The translations under genes were made by a program, and so were the position numbers. A stretch of DNA of 24,295 nt from JAKQHY01 sp034429475. GTDB lineage: Bacteria; Chloroflexota; Anaerolineae; B4-G1; SLSP01. The DNA lies in NCBI GenBank assembly GCA_034429475.1, contig DAOUGD010000119.1, forward strand, positions 1 through 24,295. The letters are read 5' to 3'. Of this stretch, positions 1-8,559 are shown piece after piece (the stretch's first letter is position 1; every line of letters begins with the position of its first letter). The notes below the pieces were generated by a model that had not been told where the DNA came from, did no database searches, and saw nothing but the letters and a program-made list of their open reading frames with translations.

Positions 1-180
1 CCGCGCCGACGCTTTTGCAATAACCAGCCCTTAGGCCACGGGGCTTCATCCCCGCTCAGGAGCGGCAGCGGAAGACGACCCTACGCCAACTCAACGTGCA
101 AGTTTCGGCTTTCCTCCGTATGGTCAAAGTCGCCGCGCCTACTGCAAGATGTCCGGGACAGGGAACACTTCTACGCCCAG
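1..180 (-). mobile_element. Possible remnant of an IS200/IS605-type element end
   Basis: No convincing gene is seen here. Read on the minus strand, the stretch ends in a GC hairpin (CGGGG, six-base loop, CCCCG, about positions 40-56) next to a GCCCCGTGGC-type motif and an AGCCC/GGGCT pair. This resembles, from memory, the right end that follows tnpB in IS200/IS605 elements. No transposase frame survives in the window, so it may be a cut-off end, a decayed copy, or an unrelated intergenic hairpin. Confidence 0.2.
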
Positions 181-210
181 CCTCCCAGGCAAGTGCAAAA
201 AACGCAACAC

Positions 211-239
211 TTGACAATGCTTTTTATCCTACATAGAAT
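211..239 (+). promoter_or_regulatory. Sigma-70 type promoter for the fdrA-like operon
   Basis: A perfect -35 box TTGACA (211-216) is separated by 17 bases from a TAGAAT -10 box (234-239, 5 of 6 matches to TATAAT). Transcription would start near 246, about 47 bases before the likely TTG start codon at 293. It is the clearest promoter in the window and suggests that transcription of the catabolic genes begins here. Confidence 0.7.
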
Positions 240-281
240 GGAAGTGTGCATTGGATGAAATGATGCTCATGCTTGCATCAT

Positions 282-287
282 GGGAGG
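282..287 (+). promoter_or_regulatory. Ribosome binding site that sets the fdrA-like start
   Basis: GGGAGG lies five bases before TTG at 293. The upstream in-frame starts (TTG 251, ATG 260 and 263) lack such a site and would add 14 or fewer residues outside the family's usual N-terminus. Confidence 0.6.
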
Positions 288-292
288 TTGCC

Positions 293-1855
293 TTGATCAC
301 ACAAACAACGATTAACCCCGGCGCTTATTACGATTCCATAACCCTGTTGCAAGCCGCGCAGGGGCTGTTGAAACTGACCGGTGTGGCCGACGCCGCTGTC
401 GTGATGGGGACGCCCGCCAACAAGGGCATTCTCAAAGACGCGAACTTGATGACGCCGGAGGCGGCCGCGGCTTCTGGCGACGACCTCATCATCGCCGTGC
501 GGGCGGATTCTGCTGAAACTGCCGCAGCCGCACTGCGTCAGGCCAACGTGCTCCTCGCGGCCTCACGCGCTGTCCACGCTGGCGCCGATCAGACAGCAGC
601 GCCTAAGACGGTGGCGGCAGCAGCCGCGCAGATGGACGGCGCCAATATCGCCCTGATCTCCGTCGCCGGACGTTATGCCGCCGGCGTCGCCCACGACGCG
701 CTGAGGCACGGCCTGCACGTCTTCCTCTTTAGCGACAACGTCAGCCTGGAAGACGAAATTGCGCTCAAGACGCTGGGGCGTGAGAAGGGACTACTGGTGA
801 TGGGGCCGGACGCCGGGACAGCGATCCTCAACGGGGTGGCGTTGGGCTTCGCCAACGCGGTGACGCCAGGGCCGGTGGGGGTCGTCGCAGCCAGCGGCAC
901 GGGCCTGCAAGCCGTCACCTGCCAGCTCACCCGGTTGGGGGTGGGTATCACCCAGGGCATCGGCACAGGCGGGCGCGACCTGTCGGTGGAGGTGGGCGGC
1001 CTCATGATGCTGGAAGGGCTGAAGGCGCTCCAGGGCGACCCCGCCACACAAACGATCTTGCTCGTCTCCAAGCCGCCGGCGCCGGAGGTAGCTGATAAAG
1101 TGCTGGCGTGCCTCAGGGACAGCCCGAAGCCGGTGGTGGTGTGCTTCCTGGGCGGCAAGTCGAAGGCGATCCGCGAGGCCGGCGCGATTCCGGCGACCAC
1201 GTTGGAGGAGGCGGCGCATCTGGCGGCGGCGGTGGTGCGTGGGCAGGACTTCGAGGCGGCGCGGGAAGTCCTCAAAGAGCGCAACCAGCAACTCAAAATG
1301 CAGGCCAAAGCCTTCCGCACCCGGCTGAAAAAACGGCAGCGATTTTTTCGGGGGCTGTTCAGCGGCGGCACGTTCTGCTACGAGACACAGCTCATTCTCA
1401 ATAAGATGCTGAGTACCCCGGTGGTTTCCAACGCGCCGGTGGAAAAGACATGCCAGATGCTCAATGCCAACCGCAGCGAAGGCCACACGGCAGTAGATCT
1501 GGGTGAGGACGAATTCACCGTCGGGCGGCTGCACCCTATGCTGGACCCGACTCTGCGCAATAAGCGCATCTTGCAAGAAATCAAGGATCCACAAACCGCC
1601 GTGCTGTTCCTGGACATCGTGCTGGGCTATGGCGTCCACCCCGACCCGGCCGGCGCGGCAGTGGAAGCGATTGAGGAAGCGCGCACCTGGCTTCAGGGGA
1701 GAGACCGTGAGGTGATTTTCATCGCCGCGGTGTGCGGCACCGAGGGCGATCCGCAAAAAGTGCGGCGGCAGGAGTTACAGTTGACCAACGCGGGCGTCAT
1801 TGTGGCGCCCACCAATGCGGCGGCGTCGCGGCTGGCGGGGTACATTCTGGGTTGA
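293..1855 (+). CDS. fdrA: FdrA/AllF-like protein, acyl-CoA synthetase fold (carbamoyltransferase component)
   Basis: The protein is 520 residues from TTG 293. It looks like FdrA, a family built on the succinyl-CoA synthetase alpha fold. A CoA-binding N-terminal half leads to a Gly-rich ligase-type loop (S-G-T-G near residue 201), followed by a segment rich in GIGTGGRD. The C-terminal part carries the ligase-CoA-like LFLDIVLGYGVHPDP stretch. In E. coli the homologue (AllF) works with YlbE (AllG) and YlbF (AllH) as oxamate carbamoyltransferase, converting oxalurate and phosphate to oxamate and carbamoyl phosphate. Here it is first in its operon, directly behind a strong promoter and 15 bases ahead of the DUF1116 gene, which matches the usual pairing. 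No AllH (DUF2877) or carbamate kinase gene is seen. The family call is firm; the substrate is unknown and may be another ureido acid. Confidence 0.85.
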   Translation: MITQTTINPGAYYDSITLLQAAQGLLKLTGVADAAVVMGTPANKGILKDANLMTPEAAAASGDDLIIAVRADSAETAAAALRQANVLLAASRAVHAGADQTAAPKTVAAAAAQMDGANIALISVAGRYAAGVAHDALRHGLHVFLFSDNVSLEDEIALKTLGREKGLLVMGPDAGTAILNGVALGFANAVTPGPVGVVAASGTGLQAVTCQLTRLGVGITQGIGTGGRDLSVEVGGLMMLEGLKALQGDPATQTILLVSKPPAPEVADKVLACLRDSPKPVVVCFLGGKSKAIREAGAIPATTLEEAAHLAAAVVRGQDFEAAREVLKERNQQLKMQAKAFRTRLKKRQRFFRGLFSGGTFCYETQLILNKMLSTPVVSNAPVEKTCQMLNANRSEGHTAVDLGEDEFTVGRLHPMLDPTLRNKRILQEIKDPQTAVLFLDIVLGYGVHPDPAGAAVEAIEEARTWLQGRDREVIFIAAVCGTEGDPQKVRRQELQLTNAGVIVAPTNAAASRLAGYILG

Positions 1856-1870
1856 GCGGGGAGAGTAACG

Positions 1871-3265
1871 ATGGCGATTCAAGACTTGTTTGGCAAACCC
1901 TTAAAAGCGATCAACGTCGGTTTGGAAGCGTTTGCAGCCAGCCTGGAAACGCAAGCGGTGGATGTAATTCGGGTGGATTGGCGTCCGCCGCTGGAAAATT
2001 ATCGTCCTTTGACCGCGACTGTGGGCGGCGAGGACATTGATACGGTCAACGCCGAGGCCGTGACGCGCATCCGCGCCGGGCGGCCGCTGCTGGTGGGGAT
2101 GGGCGTGGCCCGCGACGTGATCCCCGACTTTGGAGAGCGAATGATCCTGCACGCCGGGCCGCCGATTACCTGGGAACGCATGTGCGGCCCGCAGCGCGGC
2201 GCAGTGATGGGCGCCGCCGTCTACGAAGGCTGGGCTAAATCCTACGAGGAAGCGGCGGCGATGGCGGCGGCGGGCGAATTCACCTTCGTGCCGTGCCACC
2301 ACCATCACACCGTCGGCCCGATGGCGGGGATCGTGTCGCCCTCCATGCCGGTCTTCATCGTGCGGAACGAGACGCATGGCAATTTGGCGTACAGCACGCA
2401 GAACGAGGGCCTGGGGCGCGTGCTGCGCTATGGCGCATACAGCGACGAGGTGCTGGCGCGGCTCAAGTGGATGGAGACGACGCTCTATCCCGCGTTGACC
2501 GCCGCGATCAAGGCCACCGGGCCGATTGACTTGCGCAGCCTCATCGCGCAGGCGCTCCACATGGGCGACGAAGGCCACAATCGCAACCGCGCGGCCACGT
2601 CGCTGCTCATCCGCCAACTGGCGCCGGCGCTGCTGCAACCGCGCATCACCAAAGCCGTAGCCGAGGAAGTGCTGCGGTTTATAGACGGCAACGACCACTT
2701 CTTCCTCAACCTCTCGATGGCGGCGATGAAGGCGATGTTGGAACCGGCGGAGGGGTTGGCCGGCTGCACGTTGGTCACAGTGATGGCGCGCAACGGGACG
2801 GACTTCGGCATCCGCGTGGCGGGGCTGCCAGGGCAATGGTTCACCGCACCCGCGCCCATCGTGCAAGGCTTGTGGCTGCCCGGCTTCTCCGAAAAGGACG
2901 CCAACCCCGATATTGGCGACTCCGCCATCACCGAGACGGGCGGGATCGGCGGTTTCGCGATGGCGGCGGCGCCGGCCATTGTGCGCTTCGTCGGCGGGAC
3001 GGCGGCGCTGGCCCTGGAAGTGACGCAGGAGATGTACCAGATCACCGCGGGCGAACACGAATTCTTCACCGTGCCCGCGCTCGACTTCCGGGGGACGCCG
3101 TTGGGGATTGACGTGCGCAAGGTGATGCAGACCGGCATCCTGCCGTTCATCAACACCGGCATCGCGCACAAAGAGCCGGGCGTGGGGATGGTGGGCGCGG
3201 GGTTGGTGCGCGCGCCGAGAGAATGTTTTGAGGAGGCGTTCAAGCAAATGGCGAATAGCGAATAG
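1871..3265 (+). CDS. DUF1116 family protein (YlbE/AllG-like carbamoyltransferase component)
   Basis: The protein is 464 residues; ATG 1871 follows a GGGGAGAG ribosome site at 1858-1865. Family hallmarks include the N-terminal DLFGKPLKAINVGLEAFAA-like stretch, a histidine cluster (CHHHHTVGPMAGIVSP) around residue 145, and the C-terminal TGIAHKEPGVGMVGAGLVRAP-type segment. The E. coli homologue YlbE is a subunit of oxamate carbamoyltransferase together with FdrA and YlbF. The genes are adjacent and cotranscribed here, so the two products most likely form a complex that splits a carbamoylated acid phosphorolytically. The last residues (MANSE) and the stop codon are written by a gcgaata heptamer repeat, so the original C-terminus has probably been replaced. 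Substrate and dependence on a missing third subunit are open. Confidence 0.85.
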   Translation: MAIQDLFGKPLKAINVGLEAFAASLETQAVDVIRVDWRPPLENYRPLTATVGGEDIDTVNAEAVTRIRAGRPLLVGMGVARDVIPDFGERMILHAGPPITWERMCGPQRGAVMGAAVYEGWAKSYEEAAAMAAAGEFTFVPCHHHHTVGPMAGIVSPSMPVFIVRNETHGNLAYSTQNEGLGRVLRYGAYSDEVLARLKWMETTLYPALTAAIKATGPIDLRSLIAQALHMGDEGHNRNRAATSLLIRQLAPALLQPRITKAVAEEVLRFIDGNDHFFLNLSMAAMKAMLEPAEGLAGCTLVTVMARNGTDFGIRVAGLPGQWFTAPAPIVQGLWLPGFSEKDANPDIGDSAITETGGIGGFAMAAAPAIVRFVGGTAALALEVTQEMYQITAGEHEFFTVPALDFRGTPLGIDVRKVMQTGILPFINTGIAHKEPGVGMVGAGLVRAPRECFEEAFKQMANSE

Positions 3266-3278
3266 CAAATAGCAAACT
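3251..3278 (+). repeat. Heptamer array, unit gcgaata, four copies
   Basis: Units at 3251, 3258, 3265 and 3272 (gcgaata, gcgaata, gcaaata, gcaaact). The array overlaps the 3' end of the DUF1116 gene and provides its stop codon. Confidence 0.8.
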
Positions 3279-3284
3279 CTCTCA

Positions 3285-3587
3285 GTGAACACTGATGATT
3301 ACGCGAATTCTTACCCTACCGAAAACCCGTTGCGGGAGTGCCTGCGCCGCATTTTTCCCTGGGTCATATTCCTGGCAATCCCCCTGATCTTGCTGTACGT
3401 CTTCGGCTTTTTCGATAGAAACGTCCGAGGAGTACGCCTGTGTGCTTCAGATGGCAGAACGCAGCCCGGCAATCATCGAGATCACGGGCGAGCTGGTGAC
3501 GCCAGGCTTATTCGCGTGGATGGGGTGTGGTTCAAAACGAGCGCGGGGGAAATCGAGATTTACAACAGCACGTACCCGTGCCCTTAG
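3285..3587 (+). pseudogene. Frameshifted small membrane-anchored protein, possibly Coa1-like
   Basis: From GTG 3285 the frame encodes a short soluble start and one hydrophobic segment (WVIFLAIPLILLYVFGFF, about residues 26-43). Sense then appears to move to another frame at about 3424, which reads SEEYACVLQMAERSPAIIEI and continues through a GE-x-V-T-P-G-L-F motif. It returns to the first frame near 3512 for the last 25 residues, ending YNSTYPCP before TAG. The SPAIIE...GE..TPG pattern recalls, from memory, the Coa1-type cytochrome oxidase assembly domain, but the middle of that domain seems missing. No good ribosome site precedes the GTG. A decayed gene with two shifts and a deletion fits best; a real 100-residue protein or sequencing errors are alternatives. 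Confidence 0.4.
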
Positions 3588-3609
3588 AATCCCAATAAGG
3601 AGGGTTCCA

Positions 3610-5340
3610 ATGAAACGCATTGCTTGCCTGCTATGTTTGCTTGCAAGTTTTTTGAGCCTTACCAAAGCCGCCGCTGCTCCCCTGCTCCCCCTCTCCCTCT
3701 CTCCCTCTCTCCCCCTCTCCCCCACGCCTCCCGCCGCGCCTGTCAAACTCATCTTCGTCCACCACTCCACCGGCGGCAACTGGCTGGCCGACCCGAATGA
3801 GGATCAACCTGCCGGGGGTTTGGCGTTGGCCTTAATGGAAAACAACTACTTCGTCAGCGCGACGAACTACGGCTGGGGGCCAGACGGCATCGGCGACCGC
3901 ACCGACATCCCCAACTGGCCGGAGTGGTTCCTCGGCCCGAACCGCGACACGTATCTGGATGCACTCTACAATGAAAGCGGTCAGAACGTCGGCGACTTTG
4001 GCGACTGGTCGCGCCTGACTGACGATCCGGGCGGCGAGAACGTCGTCATCATGTTCAAGTCGTGCTTCCCCAACTCCGACCTGTACGGCAACCCCGACGA
4101 TCCGCCGCTGGCCGAACCGAACGACTATGACTATACCGTCGCCAACGCCAAAGCCGTCTATAACGCGCTGCTGACCTACTTCGAGACGCGGCAGGACAAG
4201 CTGTTCGTCGTCATCACCGCGCCGCCGCTGATGAAGAGCGACACATCCCGCGACCGCGCCGCCAACGCGCGCGCCTTCAACAACTGGCTGGTCAACGAGT
4301 GGCTGGTGAACTACCCCTATGCCAACGTCGCCGTCTTCGACTACTTCAACGTGCTGACCGCGCCCGACAACCATCATCGCTGGAACGGCAGCACAATCGA
4401 GCACATCCAGGCCACGAACAACAACTATTCTGCCTACCCTAGCGGCGATAGCCACCCTTCGACGGAGGGGCACAGCAAAGCCACCGCCGAATTCGCGCCG
4501 CTGCTCAACGTGGCCTACAACCGCTGGCAGGCCGCGGGCGTCGTTTCCCCACCACCTGTTGAGAAAACCACCACAACGCCGTCCGCTGCCGAACCGCCGC
4601 CGGCCAAAGTTACCGAAGCCCCGGCAGAGATTGCCATTCCCCTCGTCGTCGGCGCGGCCGGTGTGATTGACGGACTCGAAGGCGATTTTGTATGGCACGC
4701 CGATCCCGGCGACGGCGCGACCTTTGAATGTAATCCTGACAGCGACGCCTACAGCGGCGCGACGGCGCTGCGCATCACCTACGCCATCCCGGAAGGCAGT
4801 TGGGGCGCGTGCGGGCGCAACTTTGACAACATCCAGGATTGGAGCGACGCGGCCGGACTCACGCTGTGGCTGCGCACCGATACGCCTGGCGCATGGGTCA
4901 CGCTGGGGCTGTTTTCCGGCGATCCCGAAGCCTCCACCCCCTTCGAGTTTGGCTTTGAGGTGACGACCGACTGGAATTCCATCTTCATTCCCTGGAGCGA
5001 TTTCGCGCGCGCCTCGTGGGCGGATGAAAGCGGACTGGCGGAACTCGACCCGGCGCGCATCGTCGGCGTCGCCTTCAGCTTTGGGGAAGGCAAGGGAAGC
5101 GTGTGGGTGGACGAGTTGGCGACCTTCACCGAAGAGACGCCGGCGCTTGAACCCACCGCGCCGCCAGCAACAGAAAAACCGCCCGTCGAGAAACCCGCCA
5201 CCCCCGAACCCACCGGCGCCGAAGAGAGCGACACGGCGGAGGAAGGGGGGGCCGGCGGCGGGCTGTGCGGATCGGCGCCGCTGGCCCTGTCGCTGCTGGC
5301 CGTGGCGATGGTGATTCGGCGGCGGGAAAGCCGACTATGA
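3610..5340 (+). CDS. Exported SGNH-hydrolase-like protein with carbohydrate-binding-like domain and C-terminal sorting tail
   Basis: The protein is 576 residues. ATG 3610 is chosen because AAGGAGGG lies just upstream and a signal peptide follows; the frame stays open upstream to 3442 but without either. Residues 1-23 form the signal peptide. Residues 24-45 are a Leu/Ser/Pro stretch written by a CT-rich tract. Residues 46-315 hold an esterase-like domain with FVHHSTGGNW near its start and GDSHPSTEGH (D280, H282), like the last catalytic block of SGNH hydrolases. Residues about 347-505 resemble a CBM11/CIA30-type beta-sandwich. A Pro/Thr/Glu linker follows, then GGGLCGSA (C553), a hydrophobic segment and RRR, a tripartite sorting signal. 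Its stop overlaps the next start (ATGA), so the two exported proteins are coupled. Catalytic activity is not proven. Confidence 0.7.
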   Translation: MKRIACLLCLLASFLSLTKAAAAPLLPLSLSPSLPLSPTPPAAPVKLIFVHHSTGGNWLADPNEDQPAGGLALALMENNYFVSATNYGWGPDGIGDRTDIPNWPEWFLGPNRDTYLDALYNESGQNVGDFGDWSRLTDDPGGENVVIMFKSCFPNSDLYGNPDDPPLAEPNDYDYTVANAKAVYNALLTYFETRQDKLFVVITAPPLMKSDTSRDRAANARAFNNWLVNEWLVNYPYANVAVFDYFNVLTAPDNHHRWNGSTIEHIQATNNNYSAYPSGDSHPSTEGHSKATAEFAPLLNVAYNRWQAAGVVSPPPVEKTTTTPSAAEPPPAKVTEAPAEIAIPLVVGAAGVIDGLEGDFVWHADPGDGATFECNPDSDAYSGATALRITYAIPEGSWGACGRNFDNIQDWSDAAGLTLWLRTDTPGAWVTLGLFSGDPEASTPFEFGFEVTTDWNSIFIPWSDFARASWADESGLAELDPARIVGVAFSFGEGKGSVWVDELATFTEETPALEPTAPPATEKPPVEKPATPEPTGAEESDTAEEGGAGGGLCGSAPLALSLLAVAMVIRRRESRL

Positions 5341-7559
5341 ATTCTCGCGCGGTTGTCGCGCTGTGTGCGATGTTTCTCGTACTATCGGCGTGCCGCGCGC
5401 CGGACGTGGAACCGCTTGAGGTCGCTACCGCGTCACCGGCGCCGCGCCCGTCTACCCGGCCCGCGCCTGCCGCCCCTGCCCGCCCGCCTTCCGGCGCGCT
5501 GGTCACGCCGGACGACTTCACCTACCTGGGCGCGTTCCGCCTGCCCGACGACGGCGACCGCCCCCGCACCTTCGCGTACGGCGGCAACGCAATGACATTC
5601 AACCCGGATAACGGCACGCTTTTCATCATGGGGCACGACCGCATGGCCTACGGCGATCTGCCCGACGGCAACCAGGTGGCGGAGATCAGCCTCCCCACGC
5701 CGGTCAACTCGCGCAACGTGGCCGACTTGCCCGCCGCCGAATTCCGCCAGGGCTTTCACAACGTCCTCGCCGGTCGCTTTACCGACCTGGAAGAAATCCC
5801 GCGCGCGGGGATGGCCTATCTTGACCATCCGGCAACCGGGCCTAAAATTCACCTGGGATGGGGACAGCACCTCCCGCCCGACACGCCGGTTCCGACGCAC
5901 GGCTGGTTCGCTCCCGATCTGGCGCAAGCCGATTTTCAGGGCGTGTGGTTCATTGGCAATCAGAACTTTAACAGCGTGAACGGGTACCTCTTTGAAATTC
6001 CCGCTGCTTGGGCCGATGCCCACGCGCAGGGCCGCGTACTCGCCACCGGGCGTTACCGGGATGGCGGCTGGTCGGGGATGGGGCCGGCGCTCTTCGCCTA
6101 TCGTCCGTGGGAGGACGACGGCGCGCCGCCGCCATCGGGAACACGCCTGGAAGAGACCGTATTGCTGCACTACGCCACCTCGGAAGAGACGGACACTATC
6201 GAGAGCGCGCTCACCGGCTACCAGCATCCCGACGAGTGGGAAGGCGGCGCGTGGCTCACGACGCGCAGCGGCAAATCCGCCGTCATCTTTGCCGGGACGA
6301 AGGCGACCGGCGCGAAGTATTGGTATGGCTGGGCCAATCCTACCGGGCCAGACCTGCCGTGCGTGGAGGTGGAGCTGGTGGATCAGTTCACCCTGTGCCG
6401 GTTGGCGGATGGGACGCCGTGCCCGCCGGAAGACTTGAGGGGCTGCGAAGGCCACAACGATTATCGCGGCTGGTGGAGCACGCGCTTCGACGCGCAGCTC
6501 GTTTTCTACGATCCCGACGATCTGGCGCGGGTGGCCGCCGGGACGTTGGAACCGTGGGGCCCCCAACCCTACGCGACGCTGGACCTTGACGACTATTTGT
6601 ACCTCAATCCACCAGCGTGGGAACTGGACAACGTGGGGCGCGGCGACCAGCGCCGGATGCGCATCGGCGACGTGGCGTATGACCGCGAGCGGGGTCGGCT
6701 GTACGTGTTGGAGTTGTTCGCGGACGAGGCAAAGCCGGTGGTGCATGTGTGGCAGGTAGGAGCAGAAACCCCTGTTCTGCCGCAGACATCGCTTTCAACC
6801 CCTACCGCCACCCTAGAGGCGCCCACCCAAGAACCCACATCTACGTCCTGGCCCACCCCGGCGCCTGCGGCCACGCCTATCATTTTGCAAGGCCCCGAAG
6901 TAACGTATGGAGGCGTCAGCCTGCGCATTCCACCGGCTTGGGAGAATGGCGTCTATGCAGAGGCAATCTCTCGAACATTGAAAAATAGGGGACATTACCC
7001 GGACTCGGCGTTTTTACAGTATGTCCAGTTTTCCGCCGATCCATCCGGGTATGAGACATTCGGGAGCATCATCGTGTATCCGGTGCAATCGGTGGATAGA
7101 TGGTTCGAGGCGGACAGCTGGGAGACCATCGCGGGGGAACTGCGCGCGGCCATTCCTACTCAAGCGACCGACTATTTTCCCGTTGATAGGCCCGCCTGTA
7201 TCGTTCTTCAGGTTCAAACGGAGTATCTACATTTTCAGAACGTCTCAGGGGTGCGCGCGGTTATCGCCTGGGGCCAAGACTTGTATCCCCTCTCAAACGA
7301 ACGGCTATTCTATGCATTTCGAGGACTGGATGATGAAAACCGCTACTATATCGCCGTGACCCTTCCTGTGGATGCGGCGAGCCTGCCGCCATTGCCGGAA
7401 AAGTGCGAAAGCAACGGGGAATGTTGTGAGACGTACAACCAAGAGGTGCAAGCCCTGCTCGCGGCAGCGCGTGAAAGCGACTTTGAGCCGAATTTAGCGG
7501 CTTTGGATGAGGTGGTGACCTCGTTGAGGATAACGCACCTATCCGCACCTAACGAATAA
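5337..7559 (+). CDS. Large two-domain lipoprotein of unknown function
   Basis: The protein is 740 residues. ATG 5337 overlaps the TGA of the preceding gene and begins a clear lipoprotein signal peptide with lipobox L-S-A-C (Cys19). A Pro/Ala/Thr-rich spacer follows to about residue 58. Residues about 60-480 form an extracellular domain beginning DDFTYLGAFRLPDDG, rich in Gly, Trp and Asp turns and probably all-beta; I do not recognise a named family. A second PT-rich linker (about residues 488-520) leads to a C-terminal domain (about 525-735) with a CESNGECC cysteine cluster near residue 690. That last domain is visibly less GC-rich than the first, hinting at a separately acquired module. Translational coupling to the SGNH-like gene suggests a shared cell-surface role. 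Neither protein has an obvious place in the surrounding catabolic genes. Confidence 0.65.
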   Translation: MNSRAVVALCAMFLVLSACRAPDVEPLEVATASPAPRPSTRPAPAAPARPPSGALVTPDDFTYLGAFRLPDDGDRPRTFAYGGNAMTFNPDNGTLFIMGHDRMAYGDLPDGNQVAEISLPTPVNSRNVADLPAAEFRQGFHNVLAGRFTDLEEIPRAGMAYLDHPATGPKIHLGWGQHLPPDTPVPTHGWFAPDLAQADFQGVWFIGNQNFNSVNGYLFEIPAAWADAHAQGRVLATGRYRDGGWSGMGPALFAYRPWEDDGAPPPSGTRLEETVLLHYATSEETDTIESALTGYQHPDEWEGGAWLTTRSGKSAVIFAGTKATGAKYWYGWANPTGPDLPCVEVELVDQFTLCRLADGTPCPPEDLRGCEGHNDYRGWWSTRFDAQLVFYDPDDLARVAAGTLEPWGPQPYATLDLDDYLYLNPPAWELDNVGRGDQRRMRIGDVAYDRERGRLYVLELFADEAKPVVHVWQVGAETPVLPQTSLSTPTATLEAPTQEPTSTSWPTPAPAATPIILQGPEVTYGGVSLRIPPAWENGVYAEAISRTLKNRGHYPDSAFLQYVQFSADPSGYETFGSIIVYPVQSVDRWFEADSWETIAGELRAAIPTQATDYFPVDRPACIVLQVQTEYLHFQNVSGVRAVIAWGQDLYPLSNERLFYAFRGLDDENRYYIAVTLPVDAASLPPLPEKCESNGECCETYNQEVQALLAAARESDFEPNLAALDEVVTSLRITHLSAPNE

Positions 7560-7607
7560 CGCCATCTTTCAAAAACAATGTTCAAATCACTTTAGGAGGC
7601 TTTGACC

Positions 7608-8486
7608 ATGAAACTGTTAGACTTAACCATTCCTCTCGGCATTGCCACGCCCCCGTGGCCGACCTACGAGCCGCTGCAAGTGAAATACTTCAAGCGGCTG
7701 GCGCCCAACGGCGCGAACGGGCAGCTCGTGACCCATTCCAATCACCTCGGCACGCACCTCGACGGCGAAATCCACTTCTACACCGCCGGCAAGGACATCG
7801 CGTCCCTGGGGATGGACTTCCTGGTTCACGAGGCCGCCGTCGTGGACCTCTCCGACGTGGTCGCCGACTACGACATCTACACATCGGAGATGATTGAAGA
7901 CAAAGTCGAAATCAAAGAGGGCGACATCCTCATCATCCACACCGGCTTTCACCACTTTGGCTGGGATATGCCCTACGCCGACGAGATCCGCTACATGGTG
8001 CAGCATCCCGGCCCCGACCGGGAGTTCGCGGAGTGGGCCAAGCGCAAGAAGCTGCGCTGGATCGGCGTGGACTGCGGCAGCGCGGATCACCCGATGAACA
8101 CGATCATCCGCAACTGGATGCCGCGCCAGGCCGCGCAGGCCGAGAAGCACTTCCAGCAGAAGTACGGCAGGGGGCTGGCGGACGTCTTCGACGACACGAA
8201 GTACCAATTGATGCACATCGAGATGTTCCCCTCCGGCATCATCCACGCGGAGTGCATCGGCGGCGAGATTGACTTGCTCATCAACCGCCGCGTGCAGATC
8301 GGCTTCTTCCCCTGGCGTTTCGTGGATGGCGAATCGTGCATCGGGCGCTGCGTCGCCTTCGTGGACGACGACGAGTACCAGGACTTGCAAGCCAAGAAAG
8401 CCGCGCTCCCCAAGACTAAGTTCGGAGATGCGTTTGACCCGCAACACGTCGAAAACCTCAACCAGCAAGTAAAAGCCAGGCAATAG
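7608..8486 (+). CDS. Cyclase-family metal-dependent hydrolase (kynurenine formamidase/isatin hydrolase fold)
   Basis: The protein is 292 residues. ATG 7608 is chosen over TTG 7602 because AGGAGG (7594-7599) sits eight bases upstream of it. The signature H46-L-G-T-H50-L-D52 with H56 is the divalent-metal site of the cyclase family (PF04199), whose members hydrolyse amide bonds, often in rings, as in kynurenine formamidase and isatin hydrolase. The opening LLDLTIPLG is also typical. Its place directly before a CoA-transferase, an amidase and a nucleobase permease makes it the natural candidate for ring opening of an oxidised heterocycle, for example a barbiturate-type cyclic imide. That substrate is inferred from context. 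The known barbiturases belong to another family, so this would be an analogue. The stop lies at the edge of a heptamer repeat. Confidence 0.85.
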   Translation: MKLLDLTIPLGIATPPWPTYEPLQVKYFKRLAPNGANGQLVTHSNHLGTHLDGEIHFYTAGKDIASLGMDFLVHEAAVVDLSDVVADYDIYTSEMIEDKVEIKEGDILIIHTGFHHFGWDMPYADEIRYMVQHPGPDREFAEWAKRKKLRWIGVDCGSADHPMNTIIRNWMPRQAAQAEKHFQQKYGRGLADVFDDTKYQLMHIEMFPSGIIHAECIGGEIDLLINRRVQIGFFPWRFVDGESCIGRCVAFVDDDEYQDLQAKKAALPKTKFGDAFDPQHVENLNQQVKARQ

Positions 8487-8543
8487 TTAAAAGTTGAAAG
8501 TTGAAAGTTGCAACATCCGAACTTGAAACTTGAAACTTTCAAC
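8485..8543 (+). repeat. Heptamer arrays agttgaa and acttgaa forming an inverted pair
   Basis: Four units of agttgaa type (8485-8512) are followed by three of acttgaa type (8521-8541). GTTGAAAGTT (8493-8502, again 8500-8509) pairs with AACTTTCAAC (8534-8543), so the transcript can fold into a hairpin between the cyclase and CoA-transferase genes. No T-run follows, so read-through is expected. Confidence 0.75.
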
Positions 8544-8559
8544 GCTAAGGAGAATGACG

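Noticed and set aside
251..292. Upstream TTG/ATG starts for the fdrA-like gene
   Set aside because: They would leave almost no leader after the predicted transcription start and lack a ribosome site; TTG 293 has GGGAGG at the right distance.
1901..3292. Minus-strand open frame opposite the DUF1116 gene
   Set aside because: Arg/His-rich shadow with no recognisable domain.
3442..3609. N-terminal extension of the SGNH-like protein
   Set aside because: Good ribosome site and signal peptide start at 3610; the upstream codons belong to the decayed small gene in another frame.
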